This document shows, piece by piece, positions 13,181 to 26,300 of a DNA stretch of 64,000 nucleotides. Where the stretch lies: assembly GCF_026745355.1 (NCBI RefSeq), contig NC_079209.1, positions 34,726,899 through 34,790,898 of the forward strand. The letters are read 5' to 3'. Made by a program: the position numbers and the translations under genes. Every line of letters begins with the position of its first letter. Within the stretch, counting starts at the first letter, position 1. Under the pieces are notes generated by a model. That model saw only the letters and a program-made list of their open reading frames with translations. It was not told where the DNA came from and made no database searches. This stretch comes from Beta vulgaris subsp. vulgaris. Taxonomy: Eukaryota; Streptophyta; Magnoliopsida; Caryophyllales; Amaranthaceae.

Positions 13181-14038
13181 TTGTAATCTCGTTTCATATT
13201 AGATTATATATATATGAAAGCCATTTGGACTCAAGGCATGGTTTGTTATAATATTGAGAAGCGAGGGTTCAAAGATGTTAAAGGCATAGAAATTGAAGAA
13301 TTCATTGGCGCTAAGATTCCATAACAATTGAAATTGAAAACATACCTTGTGAAGCTCGACTAATAATCCAAATTTCGCCTCTTTGATTGGGTTTTCTTAA
13401 ATAATTTCACATACCTGCTGCATTGAGGACTTGAATTTTGCAGATATTCGTGGATTATGGAAGAATTTCGAGATAATATTGAAAGAAATCTTGTGAATTC
13501 CTGATTTATTCCTCTTCCTCTTAGTAGAGATCACAATTCGCATACCTTAAGCAGTTGAAAGATTATTTAGGAGATCGATTAATTTTTTTTTCAAGCAGAT
13601 ATTCTTAGGGTTTTTCAATTAGACTAGTTAATTACCTGGTTGCGTGCGTGAAAGGGTTTTCCCCCCCTTGTTTTACGGAACTTTTTAGGGGTATTGAAAT
13701 TACAAGTTTCTTTAAAAGGTTCTAAAATTTCGTGGGAGGGAAAGAGAATTTCACATAATTGCGTGAACTGATTGCACTAGCGTTGCTATAAATAATGTCT
13801 GATGCGACGACCCTTATCATGACGCAGTTATCATTCCATCTAATGCAACGACCATAACCAAGTCGTTGCTATAGACACACCTAAGGGAACAGTTCTTGTA
13901 AAGTCGTTGCAATAGCTCAATTCATGAACCTAAATTGATATGTATCGTTGCAATAGATGCTCCTATTCCAAAAGTATTAAATAAATCCGTCGCATCAGTT
14001 AATTTTAGTCATTGCCTTTGATTAAAAATGTAGTAGTG

Positions 14039-14877
14039 TGTGATCTAAGCCATTGTCTCTACTAAAGTCATCAAATTTGAAGTTCTCAAATTCTTTGCCA
14101 TGGTCGGATCTAAGGTGTAGCAATTTTTGACCACTCAAATTTTGAACTTTCTTTGCAAAGACAAGGAACTCATCATAAGTCTCGTCCTTGCTAGAAAGGA
14201 AAATAACCCATTTTAAATCTAGAGAAGTCATCTACAATAACCAACACATATTTCTTACCACTCCTACTTTGAATCCTCATAGGTCCACATAAATCCATAT
14301 GAATCAATTCTAAAAGTCTTGTGGTACTTACCTTTAGCGCACGCATCACAAACATGATCCAAATGAAACTTTATTGAAGGTAAACCTAAAACTAGTTCTT
14401 TAGAACGAAGTTTGTCAAGCAGAGAAAAGCTAGCATGACCTAGACACATATGCCATAAAAATGAATCATCATCAATAACACTAAGGCATGTAAACTTGTT
14501 TTGGGAACAAGGTTGAGATCCACAACATATGTGTTCCCTTTTCTTGTTCCTTCCAAAACGACATCATTTGTGCTATTGTTGACAATTAAACATTTTTCAC
14601 TATTAAACGTCACACAGTTCCCTTTATCACATAATTGGGAAATACTCAACAAATTATGCTTTAAACCATCAACTAGAAAAACGTTATCTATGGAATGTGA
14701 CGATGACTTACCAACTTTGCCCATGGCAACTATATTACCTTTCCTGTTGTCACCAAAAGTCACACTTCCACCATTATAGGCTGAGAGTGAGAGAAATCTT
14801 GATTTATCTCCAGTCATATGCTTAGAACAACCACTGTCTAGGTACCATGTGTTGTTCCCCCTCACTCCAACCTGCAA
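14039..14877 (-). pseudogene. Element A pol, 5' part: protease and integrase N-terminus
   Basis: Reads on the minus strand from 14877. The copia retropepsin site is WYLDSGCSKHMTGDK with the catalytic Asp present. The GAG-pre-integrase segment follows (LDKLRSKELVLGLPSIKFH) with a CDAC pair and a preceding His, the HHCC zinc site. Then comes the integrase core (FLVFAKKVQNLSGQ, RSDHGKEFENF). The reading stops at the CACTA insertion and resumes at 9491. Frame breaks occur near 14240-14440. Confidence 0.85.
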
Positions 14878-14951
14878 GAAAACTAATTGTTAGAGTTAGG
14901 AACCCAATCTTTCTTGGGTTCCTTTCCTTCAGGAACAATAGATTTCTTTTT

Positions 14952-16680
14952 CTAAGTTACTCTACTTGTTTCCATGTTCTCGTTAATGCGACCAAGTCTT
15001 TTAAGAGAAGAGTTTCTATAGTGACCAGTGTTCCCACAAAACATACAAACTTTATCACTTGGTAAATCAACTCTCTTTTTAGGTTTTTTAAATTTCTTTT
15101 TGTGATTAAAACCAAGACCTTCGGTTCGTTTTGTTTGAGGGTTCTTAATCCAATTTGGTATAGGTAGCATTTTCTTTTCATTCCTCATTAGGTGCAGTTC
15201 CCCTACAAGTTCATTGTTTTCTATTTCCAAAAATGAAACATGATTTTTCAATTCGTTTATTTCAGATTTGAAACTTTGCAAGGGAACTGACTTAATGTCA
15301 AATGAGCTTACTTCAGGAACAAACTCATTTAATTGTGATAACTCAAGGCTTAACAAGTAGTTCTCATTTTTAAGAATTTCGAAATCCTCTTTTAATTTAA
15401 GATTTTTGTCAAACAACTCGAAAAATCTTTTCTCAATATAAATTCGAATACTTTTAAACCAAGAGGTATGTTCCTTCGCAACAGTTAAAGCATGTTGACA
15501 TTGTTTTAGTTTAATAGTCTCATCTTTGCAATCATTTACAGCGTCAACAATAAACTCAAATAACTTTTCTTTAGTTAAAGAATTAAGACGAGTTTTGATA
15601 GTGTCTAGACTTGCCTCAAGAGATTCAATCTCTTCATCAGATTCGGAATTGTTAAGAGCCATAAGACAGAAATTTGCAATCTCCTCATTTGGTTGAGGAT
15701 CATCTTCTTCTTCGGAGTCAGAGTCTCCCCATGTAGCAACCATAACTTTCTTCATGTCAGATCAAGTATAGGAACTTTTGTATTCCTTGTTCCTATCTTT
15801 GCTTCATTTCCTTCCTTTGCCTTTTTCTTATTCCAATTGGGGTTAGAGCTGCCACACTTATGACAAACAAGTTTGTTAGAATATTTCTTATTTTTACCTT
15901 TGTAGTCTCCATTCTTCATGTTCTTGAACATTCTTTTGAATTTTCGGACCATGAGAGCGGATCCTCTTCATCAGTTTCCGAGTCTTCACTTTCATCAGCT
16001 TTTAAGGCAATTGATTTTTGCTTGGACATGTCTCCATTCTCATTGTCCAATTGCAGCTCATGAGTCATAAGGAACCAACAAGTTGTTCCAGATTAAATTT
16101 CGTAAAGTCCTTAGTTTCTTGTAAGGAGTTATTAGCCATCCATCGATCCCTAGGAAGGCTCTCCTTGTGTACCTGTTCCTCGAATTAATATTTACCAAGA
16201 AGTTAGCTCATTAATAATGTTAGTAAAGCGTGTAAACATGTCTTGGATAGACTCTTTTGATTTCATATGAAAAGATTCATATTGTTCATCAAAAGATCTA
16301 TTTTTGATCTCTTAACTTCACTCGTACCTTCATGAGTGACTTCAAGAAGATCCCAAATTTGTTTTGCGGTTTTGCATCCCATGACACGATTGTGTTCATG
16401 AGGTCCAAGACCACAGTGAACTAGTTTTATAGCAAGAGCATTAATTTCCATCTTTTCGAAATCTCCTTTATCAAAATCAGATATAGATTTAGGAATTACC
16501 TCATTCTTGTCATTAGTGGTAGTGACTTCAAAATCACCTGCCTCTATGACTCTCCATACCTGGTAATTGTCGGCTGTGATAAAGATCTCCATTCTGTACT
16601 TCCAGTAGGTGTAGACTTACCATTGAACATTGGTGGCCTCTGCGTAGAGTACCCTTCTTCCAGTTTCTCTCAGTATTCAT
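14952..16680 (-). pseudogene. Element A gag relic
   Basis: The gag ATG is at 16680 on the minus strand, about 50 bases after the primer site. The N-terminal block (16592-16263) holds the UBN2-type copia gag motifs NYQVWRVIEAGDFEV and IMALKLVHC-like GLGPHEHNRVMGCK. Later blocks have a first zinc knuckle with lost ligands (CHKCGSSNPN near 15860) and an acidic, coiled-coil-rich C-terminal part (15755-14952). A second CX2CX4HX4C knuckle has its last Cys replaced by Ser (CMFCGNTGHYRNS). Several stops and frameshifts separate the blocks, so no capsid protein could be made. Confidence 0.85.
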
Positions 16681-16730
16681 ATTTTTCAAGATCTTGAACT
16701 CAACAGGGTTTCCTGAGTTTTAGAGTTCCC

Positions 16731-16742
16731 GCTCTGATACCA
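16731..16742 (-). promoter_or_regulatory. Primer-binding site of element A
   Basis: Minus strand reads TGGTATCAGAGC, complementary to the 3' end of plant initiator tRNA-Met, two bases from the 5' LTR end at 16745. Confidence 0.92.
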
Positions 16743-16744
16743 AT

Positions 16745-17220
16745 TGTTGTATAATATGAGCACTATAAGAGGGGGGTGAATTATAGTGAGAGAATAAGCT
16801 ATACTTTTTGCGGAATTAAAAGTAAACTTGGGAACAAACAATGGGAACACGAGAGATTTAGCGAGGAAAAACTTCCTAGGCCTAGTAGGAAGAAACAACC
16901 TCGACCACAAGGGATTTTAAAACAACTTTCCACTATAAATAGGCCAAAACAACTCTGATTACAACCTATTACTTTCTCTCGATTCTCAACTTAAGTCACT
17001 CAACTCAAGTTCCCAACGACAATTCCCACAACTGACGTTCCTCTCAAACTTCACTAGAAGTTCCTTTCTCTTTCTCTTTCTCTTGCTTCACTCAAAGCTT
17101 CTCACACTTACAAGAGTTAACTCAAACCCTTTTCTCAAAAATACACTTTGTAAAACAATGGAAGAGTAATAAACTCGATTAATGTAAGTATGAATTCTCT
17201 TAAGGAAAAGACACTGACTC
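16745..17220 (-). repeat. 5' LTR of element A, downstream part
   Basis: Plus-strand tgttgtataatatgagcac at 16745 matches the 3' LTR start at 2750. The LTR is broken at 17220 by element B; its last five bases (gactc, 17216-17220) are the target duplication of B. The rest resumes at 32246. Confidence 0.92.
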
Positions 17221-18571
17221 TGTTGAACCCTAGTTTTGATGATGACAAAGAAACAAAGATGCAAACTAAGTAGTGAACTAATGAGTTTCTATGAGTGTAT
17301 GATGTTTAAGGTATTAATGAAAGGAACTGGGAGAATACGAAGTCAAAGAAGAAATCAAGAGATGATTTCAAAGGCTAAGTAAAGAAGTTTCTGTAAGTTG
17401 ATACTGGAGCAAGCATTGGATCAAGAAGAATAAAAGCTAGGCGTTTTATTTTTTAGTTCCAGTGTAAAGGAACAAAGTAAGGATGGTAAGGAACAGTGAC
17501 AGTTTTATTTGATAATGAGAGTTTGTTCCTTTCTAAGGAACAAACTAAGTGGCACTAAACGAATCTGTTAAAGGAACTTAGTTTATAAAAGGAACTAGAC
17601 TTAGGCGTGCGAAAGTATAACGGTTAATTGTGCAATTGAGTAAGTTATGCCTAAATTATAGGAAATTAGTTTTATCTAATTTCAAATGATAAATCAGTTT
17701 TAAAAGAAAATCCGTTTAAGAAAAAGATTTTGTTTTTCGGAAAAATAAAGAAATAAATATCCGATTTTTAGAAAGAATTTGTTTAAAAGATATTATTTTC
17801 TTAAAGATTAAAAATTCAGTTTTAAAGATAAAAGCTATTTTTATAAAACTGATTTTTGGATAAAGCTCAAGGACCTCCTAGTGGCTAAAATTTATCCACG
17901 TTCATATTGAGATCATGGGATCATGGGACATGATGAGAAACGTGTTCCGTAGGGGAAGGAACATCATGGGTTAATGGACTTAACATGTAATCAAGTTTTT
18001 AATCCCACGTTCTTGTGATTATCACTATAAATATTGAAGTCTAGATAAGTTCCAAAGTGTGTCTGACGAAGTAATTAAGTGAGTTTAACTAATTAAGTGT
18101 CAGTGCCTTCATTCTCTCATAATAGCCATTTGTCCTTTGCTTTCTTACTCTAATTCCACTAAGCTTATTTCGATCAATTGTATTTTGGTTTTTGGGTAAG
18201 GGAACTTTGAGTGAAGTTCTGTAAGGAAAGGCTTTGAGTGAAGCTTGTATGAGTGAGAAAACTTCGAGTGAAGTTGAGAGGAACTACTGTTAGGGAACAG
18301 TGGCTCAGGAACTATTTAGGAACTCAAGGTGTGGCTCGATTAGAATTAGGTTGTAACAAAAGTTGTTTGGCCTAATTAGTGAAAGAGTTGAGTTTAAAAT
18401 CCCTAGTGGTCGAGGTTGTTTTTTCTTGTTGGGCCAAGAAGTTTTTCCTCGTAAAAATCCCTTGTTTCCTCTAGCTTGTTTATTCGTTTAAGTTTTATTT
18501 CCGCAAAAAGTTACGTTTATTTCTACACCTCAATTCACCCCCCCTCTTGTAGTGTTCCTAGGGAAATATCA
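17221..18571 (+). repeat. 5' LTR of element B
   Basis: 1351 bp, begins TGTTGAACCC and ends gggaaatatca just before the primer site. TATA-like box TATAAATA at 18026-18033. Compared with the 3' LTR it shows scattered single-base changes and small indels, a few percent by eye. Confidence 0.95.
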
Positions 18572-18572
18572 A

Positions 18573-18585
18573 TGGTATCAGAGCC
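18573..18585 (+). promoter_or_regulatory. Primer-binding site of element B
   Basis: TGGTATCAGAGCC, complementary to initiator tRNA-Met, one base after the 5' LTR. It primes minus-strand DNA synthesis. Confidence 0.93.
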
Positions 18586-18634
18586 AGAACTCACGTAAGA
18601 TAGGAAACCCTATTGTGAAAAAGATCAAGGAACA

Positions 18635-20460
18635 ATGAATACCACCGAGAAACTTGAAGAAGGTTATTCCACTCAAAGGCCTCCTATGTTCAATGGAAAG
18701 TACTACAACTACTGGAAGAACCGCATGGAGATATTCATCAAAGCTGAAAACTATCAGGTATAGAGAGTCATCGAAGTTGGTGATTTCGAAGTCACAACTA
18801 CAAATGACAAAAATGAGGTAACTCTAAAACCCCTCTCTGATTATGACAAATCTGATTTTGAAAAAATGGAAGTAAATGTCATGGCTATTAAACTGTTGCA
18901 TTGTGGACTTGGACCCCATGAACATAATAGGATCATGGGATGCAAATCCGCAAAGCAAATATGGGATTTACTAGAAGTAACCCACGAAGGAACTAATGAA
19001 GTTAAAAGATCGAAAATTGATTTACTTATGAATCAATATGAACTGTTCTGCATGAAATCCAAAGAAAGCATCCGAGACATGTTTACTCGTTTTACTAACA
19101 TTATAAATGAGTTGGCTTCTCTTGGAAAGTTTATTTCATCTGAGGAACAGGTTCGAAAGGTTCTTAGGAGTCTTCCTAAGGACAGATGGATGGCTAAAGT
19201 CACTGCTCTTCAAGAAACAAAAGACTTCACTAAGTTCAACTTAGAACAGCTGGCAGGGTCACTTATGACTCATGAGCTTCACCTTGATACTGAATATGGT
19301 GAAAGCTCCAAATCAAAATCAATTGCTCTCAAAGCAGATGATGAAGATGATTCGGACTCTGAAGAAGAAGAAGCAGCCCTCATGGTTCGAAAATTTCGAA
19401 AGATGTACAGGAACATGAAGAATGGAAACTTCAAAGGTAAAACTAAGAAATTTTCTAACAAAGCTGCTTGTCATAAATGTGGTAGTACAGATCACTTCAT
19501 CAAGGAATGTCCTCTTTGGGAAAATGACAAAACCAAAGAAAGGAACAAGGAACGCTTTGCTGAAAGGAACAAAGAATCAAAAGCACCTTTCTCTAAGGCA
19601 AATGTGCGCAAAGCTATGATAGCTGCTTGGGGAGATTCAGAGACGGAAGAAGAAGAGGAACAACCAACTGAAGAAACAGCAAACCTTTGCCTCATGGCAA
19701 ACACTGACGAAAAAGAAGATGAAGAAAAAGTTGAGGTAAGTCAACATGGTCTTGAGTCAGACTTAGATGGTAAAACTAGGCTGAAATATATGATCTTCTT
19801 TATGATGCAATTCTTGAATGTAGAGATGAACGTGAAAAACGTAACAAACGGAACAAGCCTTAAAGGTTTGCAAGGAACACATAGAATGGCTTAAGAAAAT
19901 GAGAACAGATGTTGAAACAAATTCTTTGATTTATTTGATAAAAACTTAAAAATCAAAGAATGTTATGAAAGTTTGAAAAATGAAAATTATCTAATTAATT
20001 TAGAGATTTCACACTTGAAGGATTTGTCCCTGTTCTGAGTTCCTTTGATATAAGATCAACCCTTTGAAAGGATACAGATCTGAGATTGAAAATTGAATAA
20101 AGAGAAAAATTTTTAAAGGAACAGATCTGTAATCTTAAAAAGGAACTGGTTGTCGCAAGGAACAGAGGCAAAATCATGAAAGTTCCTAAGTGGATTGAGA
20201 AACCACAGACCAAAGGAAGGAAGGTCTTGGTTTTGAAAACTACAAGAAAAGGAACAAGACAAAGAAATATGTTGATCTACCTAGTGATAAGTTTGTATGT
20301 ATTGTGGCAAGGTAGGTCATTACATAAATCAATGTCAACTAAAATCTGAGATGATTGGGAAAAATGTGACAATAAGTAAGAAAAAATGGGTTGTCAAAAC
20401 AAATCCTAGTCAAGAACAGGAACCCACGAAAGATGGGGTTCCTACAACTAACACTTAGTT
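18635..20460 (+). pseudogene. Element B gag relic
   Basis: Starts at the ATG at 18635, 49 bases after the primer site, matching the start in A. A nonsense codon (TAG, 18761-18763) sits where A keeps Trp (the QVWRVI motif). Downstream the frame is open from 18866 to 19894: UBN2-type gag motifs (GLGPHEHNRIMGCKSAKQIW), an acidic stretch, and an intact zinc knuckle CHKCGSTDHFIKECPLW near 19470-19520. A frameshift near 19790 ends this frame. A second knuckle (near 20290-20345) is readable only across shifts. It would be the capsid/nucleocapsid protein; this copy cannot make it full-length. Confidence 0.85.
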
Positions 20461-20465
20461 GATTT

Positions 20466-23381
20466 TTGCAGGTTGGAGTGAGGGGGAACAACACATGGTA
20501 TCTCGATAGTGGTTGTTCTAAGCACATGACAGGAGACAAAACCAAGTTTCTCTCACTCACAACCTATGAAGGTGGAAGTGTAACATTTGGTGATAATAAG
20601 AAAGGTAACATAGTTGCTATGGGTAAGGTGGTAAGTCACCATACACTCCATTGAAAATGTATTTTTAGTTGAAGGTCTAAAACATAATCTATTAAGCATT
20701 TCTCAATTCTGTGACAAAGGAAATACTGTAAAATTTGATAAAGAAAAATGCTTGATCATCAACATTAAAACTAAGAAGGTTATCTTGGAAGGAACAAGGA
20801 AAGGGAACACATACATTGTGGATCTAGACCTTGTTCCTCAAATCAATTTAACTTGTCTTAGTGTTATTGAAGATGATTCACTTCTTGGCACAAGCGTCTA
20901 GGACATGCTAGCTTTTCATTACTTGAGAAACTTAGATCAAAAGATCTTGTTTTAGGATTACCATCCATAAAATTTCATATTGATCAAGTTTGTGATGCAT
21001 GTGCACGAGGTAAGCAAGTAAGATCCTCTTTCAAATCTAAAACGATTGTAAGTACCACTAAACCATTAGAATTAATTCATATGGACTTATGTGGACCCAT
21101 GAGAATTCAAAGCAGAAGTGGAAAGAGGTATGTACTTGTGATTGTAGATGACTACTCTAGGTACACTTGGGTTATTTTTCTCACTAGTAAAGATGAAACT
21201 TATGATGAGTTCCTTGTCTTTGCTAAAAGAGTTCAAAACTTAAGTGGTTAAAATAATGCACATTAGATCAGATCATGGCAAGAATTCGAAAATTATAAAT
21301 TTGATGACTTAAGCAGAGATAATGGCCTAGATCATAATTTTTCTGCCCCTAGAACACCACAACAAAATGGTGTTGTAGAAAGGAAAAATAGAACTTTGGA
21401 GGAAATGTCTAGAACCATGTTAATTGCTAGTGAACTTCCAAGGAACTTTTGGGCTGAAGCTGTTAATACTGCTTGTCACATAATTAATCGTGCCATGATG
21501 AGACCTATCATTAATAAAACTCCTTATGAACTTTATTTGGAAAGAAACCAAATATCACCTATTTTGAACATTTGGTGCAAATGTTATGTGCATAATAATG
21601 GAAAAGATAATCTTGGAAAATTTGATGCAAGGAGTGATGAAGCAATATTTTAGGATACTCTCACATAGTAAAGCTTATAGAGTATATAACAAGAGAACTA
21701 TGTGTGTTGAAGAAAGCATTCATGTAATCTTTGATGAATCTGACAAATATATCCAAGCATACAGGTTGATGACTATGAGATGGGTTAGCAACCAAGTAAA
21801 GGAAGCAGATTCAGAAGAAGAAGAAGTGAAAGAGGAAAGGAACGAGGAATTTAAAATAATGACTCAATGATGTTCCTGTTCCTCAAGGAGGAGAAGAGTT
21901 CTGTTCCTCTAAAATGAAGGAACTGAGTCCACCGAGGCTAAAGAGGAACAACTGAAGAGTTCCTCATCTACTCGAGGAACTCATGAGGAACAACATGTTC
22001 CTATAAGAGAGTTTCAACCAAAACCTTGGAGATTACAAAAATCACATCCATGGAACTCATAATCAGCGACATATCCAAAGGTACGCAAACTAGATCTCAG
22101 TTAAGGAACTTTTGTGCATTTCATGCGTTCCTATCAATGATGGAACCAAGAAATCATGAAGAAGCCTTAACTGACTCTGATTGGATTACTGCAATGCAAG
22201 CTGAATTAAATGAGTTTGAAAGAAACAAGGTATGGCATCTAGTTCCTCATCTAAACAACAAAAAGTAATTGGCTTAAAATGGGTGTTTAGAAACAAACTA
22301 GATGAATATGGAACCATTGTAAGAAACAAAGCTAGACTTGTAGTAAAGGTTATAATCAACAAGAAGGAATAGATTATGAAGAAACCTTTGCTCCTGTAGC
22401 TAGATTAGAAGCCATTAGAATTTTAATTGCATTTGCTGCTTACATGGGATTTAAACTATATCAAATGGATGTTAAGTGTGCATTTTTAAATGGCTATCTA
22501 AACGAAGATGTATATGTTGAACAACCCCCTGGTTTGAAAATAATAATCTCCCAAATCATGTCTACAAGCTTGATAAAGCTCTTTATGGGTTAAAACAAGC
22601 ACCTAGATCATGGTATGAGAGATTATCAAAGTTCCTTTTAGAAAAACATTTTAAAAGAGGAAAGGTTGATAAAACCTTGTTCCTAAAATCTAAAGGAACT
22701 GCATTTTGCTTGTTCAAATATATGTTGATGACATCATATTCGGAGCTACTAATGAAACATTGTGCAAAGAATTCTCAAGTCTCATGAGTAATGAATTTGA
22801 AATGAGTATGATGGGTGAGTTAAATTTCTTTCTTGGATACAAATCAAACAAACTGAAAAAGGATAATTGTTCACCAACAAAAATACATAAAGGAACTATT
22901 AAAGAAATATGGCCTCGAAAATTCAAAGATAAATCACACTCCTATGGGAACTTCAACTAGATTAGATGAAGACTCCATAGGAACAAGTGTTGATCAAACA
23001 AAATATAGAGGAATGATTGGTTCACTTTTGTATCTAACTGCTAGTCGTCCAGACATAGCTTTCAGTGTTGGTTTGTGTGCTAGATTTCAAGCAAATCCAA
23101 AGGAGTCCTCACTTACTGCTGTAAGAGAATTCTTAGATATCTTAAAGGAACAGATGATCTTGGACTCTACTATCCAAGAAGTGATACATTCGAGCTAAAA
23201 GGATATGCAGATGCAGATTATGCTGGAGATCTTGTAAATAGGAAAAGCACCTCAGGTATGGCACAATTCCTTAGTCATAGTTTAGTTTCTTGGAGTACCA
23301 AGAAACAAAACATAGTTGCTTTATCCACTGCTGAAGCAGAATATGTAGCAGCTGCTGCATGTTGCTCTCAAATGCTTTGGA
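20466..23381 (+). pseudogene. Element B pol: protease, integrase, reverse transcriptase, start of RNase H
   Basis: Order of domains is copia-type. The protease site WYLDSGCSKHMTGDK lies near 20494-20540. The GAG-pre-integrase zinc region is near 20870-21030. The integrase core follows (MDLCGPMRIQSRSGK near 21080, then TPQQNGVVERKNRTLEEMSR near 21355-21410) and its C-terminal part reaches about 21870. Reverse transcriptase spans roughly 22100-23060 with an intact YVDD at 22721-22732. RNase H begins near 23200 (ADADYAGD, STAEAEYVAAAACC) and is cut at 23381 by the hAT element. At least eight frame breaks are visible. The final part is at 27608-27888. Confidence 0.9.
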
Positions 23382-26300
23382 CAGGCCCGGTTATTTGGGT
23401 GTGCAAAAAGCCCAGTTGCACAGGGCCCCTAATTTAGGAGGGCCTCCTATTCCCTTATCCCGCGTGATACATTACTGAATTTCTGAAAATGTCATTTACT
23501 TTCCTAAAACACCAAGATACAATACGCATGAATAATGATATATTCCTCTCTCAATTTCTCTCTCTATGATATTCAATTTTCCATCTTCAATCTTGCAACT
23601 TTACATCTTCTTTCCTTTATTTCCACAACTAAATCTTCATAATTCCCAAATTAATCAATTAATTCCGTTAATCTCTCTGCAATTTTCCATGGAAACTAAA
23701 CAACTTCCTCTCTTAACAATTCAATTTGCAACGGGAATGAAAAAATTCTGTCAAACGGCGAATTTCATCCCTCTATTATATAATACTACATAGAATCATT
23801 TTTCTTCAACAATCAAAATTTTACATCTTTATAGTCCGAATTTGCGATCTAATCTCCAAGAAATTCGAGCAAGATTTGACAATTTTAAATGTGAAAGACT
23901 CCAAGTTCATGTAAGTTATCTAATCTCCAACCATAATTAAGTTTTTTTTTGTTTCATTTACTCAAATAAACGATTATTTTGAGTATGATATGATTTGGTA
24001 GGAGAGCAATTGTGTACAGTATTTGAATATCTGGGTTATTTAACTGAATTATGCAGATTTGAGTTTTTTGAGTTTTTGTTCATTGATTTTAATGGCAGAT
24101 TTGTAGAATCTGGACTTTACTTGAACTTGAGTTGAATTTTAGAACACGACAGAAAGAAGCAGTTTCTAAGAGAGAGAATTTGAAGGTTGTTTTGGATCTT
24201 CTTCTTCATGTAAGTTATCAAAATCTTCTTCTTCCTTCGTGATACAATGAAAATGTTGACTGAACATGTATTAATGAATGAAAGCAGTATTAGAAACTGA
24301 ACATGTATTATCATATTATCCAAATTTCAAAACTTTCCATGGGGATTTTAATAAGGTTAAAAAGAAGGCATGTTTATAGGAATGGTTGATCTTTTAGTTT
24401 TTCTATTTATTAAATAACATATTTTAGATGAAAGTCTTCACCCATTTTGATAGATTTAAGTACTAGTTGAATTGTACTTCCAATTTGATTTTTAGGTTCA
24501 GCGAGATTTGTTATTTAATTTTCCTTTCCTTCTTTTTTTTTTGCAAATATAAAAATGTTAAGACTTTTTTTTTTGAGAGGAATAAAAATGTTAGACTAGT
24601 ACTATATAATAACTGATTCTTTTTGTTGGTTTTGTTTTGAAAGGTGATTTTTTTTTCGAGAGATAATGCAAAAGGGAATGTCATTCGACTCATTCTATTG
24701 ATTCAAGATTTGAAGCTTCAACTTTCCAGGTTGTCTCAATTCATTATGCTTCCTAAAATTAGAAAATATCAATCTGGTTATGAAAAACGAACAAAAAAGA
24801 AAAAGGTAGAATTGTTGATTGAGTCACAAAGAGGAGCTCTTGATAAATTTCTTAAGAAAGAATCGCAAGTTCCTACTGATCAAAATTATGATGATAATGT
24901 GGTAATTAATGAGAATAACGATGTTGAAATTGAGATTGATAATGCCAATGTTGAATGTGATGATGTGCCTAATAAAAATGATTCTTGTGATGATGTTCCT
25001 ATTGATAATGATGGTATTGATTGTGCTCCTCTTGAAAATGATAATGTTGATGTGGAAAATAGTGATTATGTGCCTATTGAGAATGAAAATGTTGGACAAA
25101 CTAACTCAGCCGAAAATTTTCATTTGCCTAATATATATGATCCTAGAACGTGGGACGGTCTTGATTCTAAATTGATAGATTTATTAATAGAGAAAGGTCC
25201 CAAAAGAGATTTATCTATTGTGAAAGGTCCTAAAGACGAATTTTCTAGGCGATTTACCGCAAACTTATATACTAGAGTTTTGTCCAATGGAGAGAAGTGT
25301 GATAGAAATTGGCTTGTTTACTCGAAAGAGCTTGATAGAGTATTTTGTTTTTGTTGCAAAATATTTAAAAAAGGAATAGGTAGAGGTCAATTAACTAATG
25401 ATGGCTTTTCGGATTGGGCTCATATTGGCCTAAGACTTAAGGAGCATGAAACAAGCATGGAACATGTGAAAAACATGACAACTTGGTATGATTTGCGTTC
25501 AAGGTTTCAAAAGAATCAAACAATTGATAAAGTCGTGCAAAAACAAATTGAGAAAGAAAAAGAGCATTGGAAAAAAGTCTTGAAAAGAATTATTTCAATT
25601 GTGAAATTTCTTGCTAAACATAATTTAGCATTTCGTGGTACAAATGAGAAATTATATCAAAATAGTAACGGCAATTTTTTGGGCTTAATTGAAATGTTGG
25701 CAGAGTTTGACCCAGTTATCCAAGAGCATGTTAGACGTATTACTAATGATGATATCAACTTTCATTATCTTGGTCATAACATTCAAAATGAGTTGATATG
25801 TTTGCTTGGTTCTGCTATTAAAACTGAAATTGTTAAAAAAGTAAAGCACGCAAAATATTTTTCAGTGATACTTGATTGCACCCCTGATGTTAGCCATCAA
25901 GAGCAAATGTCGTTGATACTAAGATATGTGAACATCTCTTCAAATTCTGTTAGTATTGAAGAATCTTTTTTGGGATTCTTAAATGTAAATGATACGACTG
26001 GCCAAGGACTTTTTAATGCATTGCAAAGTGAGTTAAAAAATTTAGATCTTGATATATTGGATGTGCGAGGACAAGGTTATGACAATGGATCAAATATGAA
26101 AGGAAAACATCAAGGGGTACAAAAAAAACTTTTGGATTTAAATTCTAGAGCATTTTATACGTCTTGTGGTTGTCATAGTCTTAACTTGACATTATGTGAC
26201 ATGGGTAATACGTGTGGTAAAGCTAGAGATTTTTTGGGAGTTATACAACGCATATACACTATTTTTGCATGTTCTACCAAGAGATGGCAAATATTGAAAG

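Larger units (their letters stand above)
9492..14038. mobile_element. Non-autonomous CACTA transposon in element A integrase
   Basis: Starts CACTACTACATT at 9492 and ends with its inverted complement (aatgtagtagtg) at 14038. It is flanked by the 3-bp duplication TGT (9489-9491 and 14039-14041). Removing it rejoins the A integrase reading on each side. The first and last 300-400 bp are rich in scattered copies, in both orientations, of a motif around cgttgcaatag / gcaacgac, which are typical CACTA subterminal repeats. No TNP2- or TNPA-like transposase is visible. The interior instead holds a LINE piece and gene-like exons. Positions 9870-10430, 11190-12640 and 13180-13740 show nothing I recognise. 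Confidence 0.9.

Noticed and set aside
9492..14038. CACTA transposase gene
   Set aside because: Searched by eye on both strands for TNP2-like blocks; only a LINE fragment and short exon-like segments were found.
18573..18585. tRNA-like matches at TGGTATCAGAGC sites
   Set aside because: They are primer-binding sites of 12-13 bases, not tRNA genes; no cloverleaf is present.
24824..25175. Long open frames on both strands over the acidic part of the hAT transposase
   Set aside because: They are by-products of an Asp/Asn-codon-rich stretch (gat/aat repeats) and contain only Ile/Met-rich low-complexity sequence.
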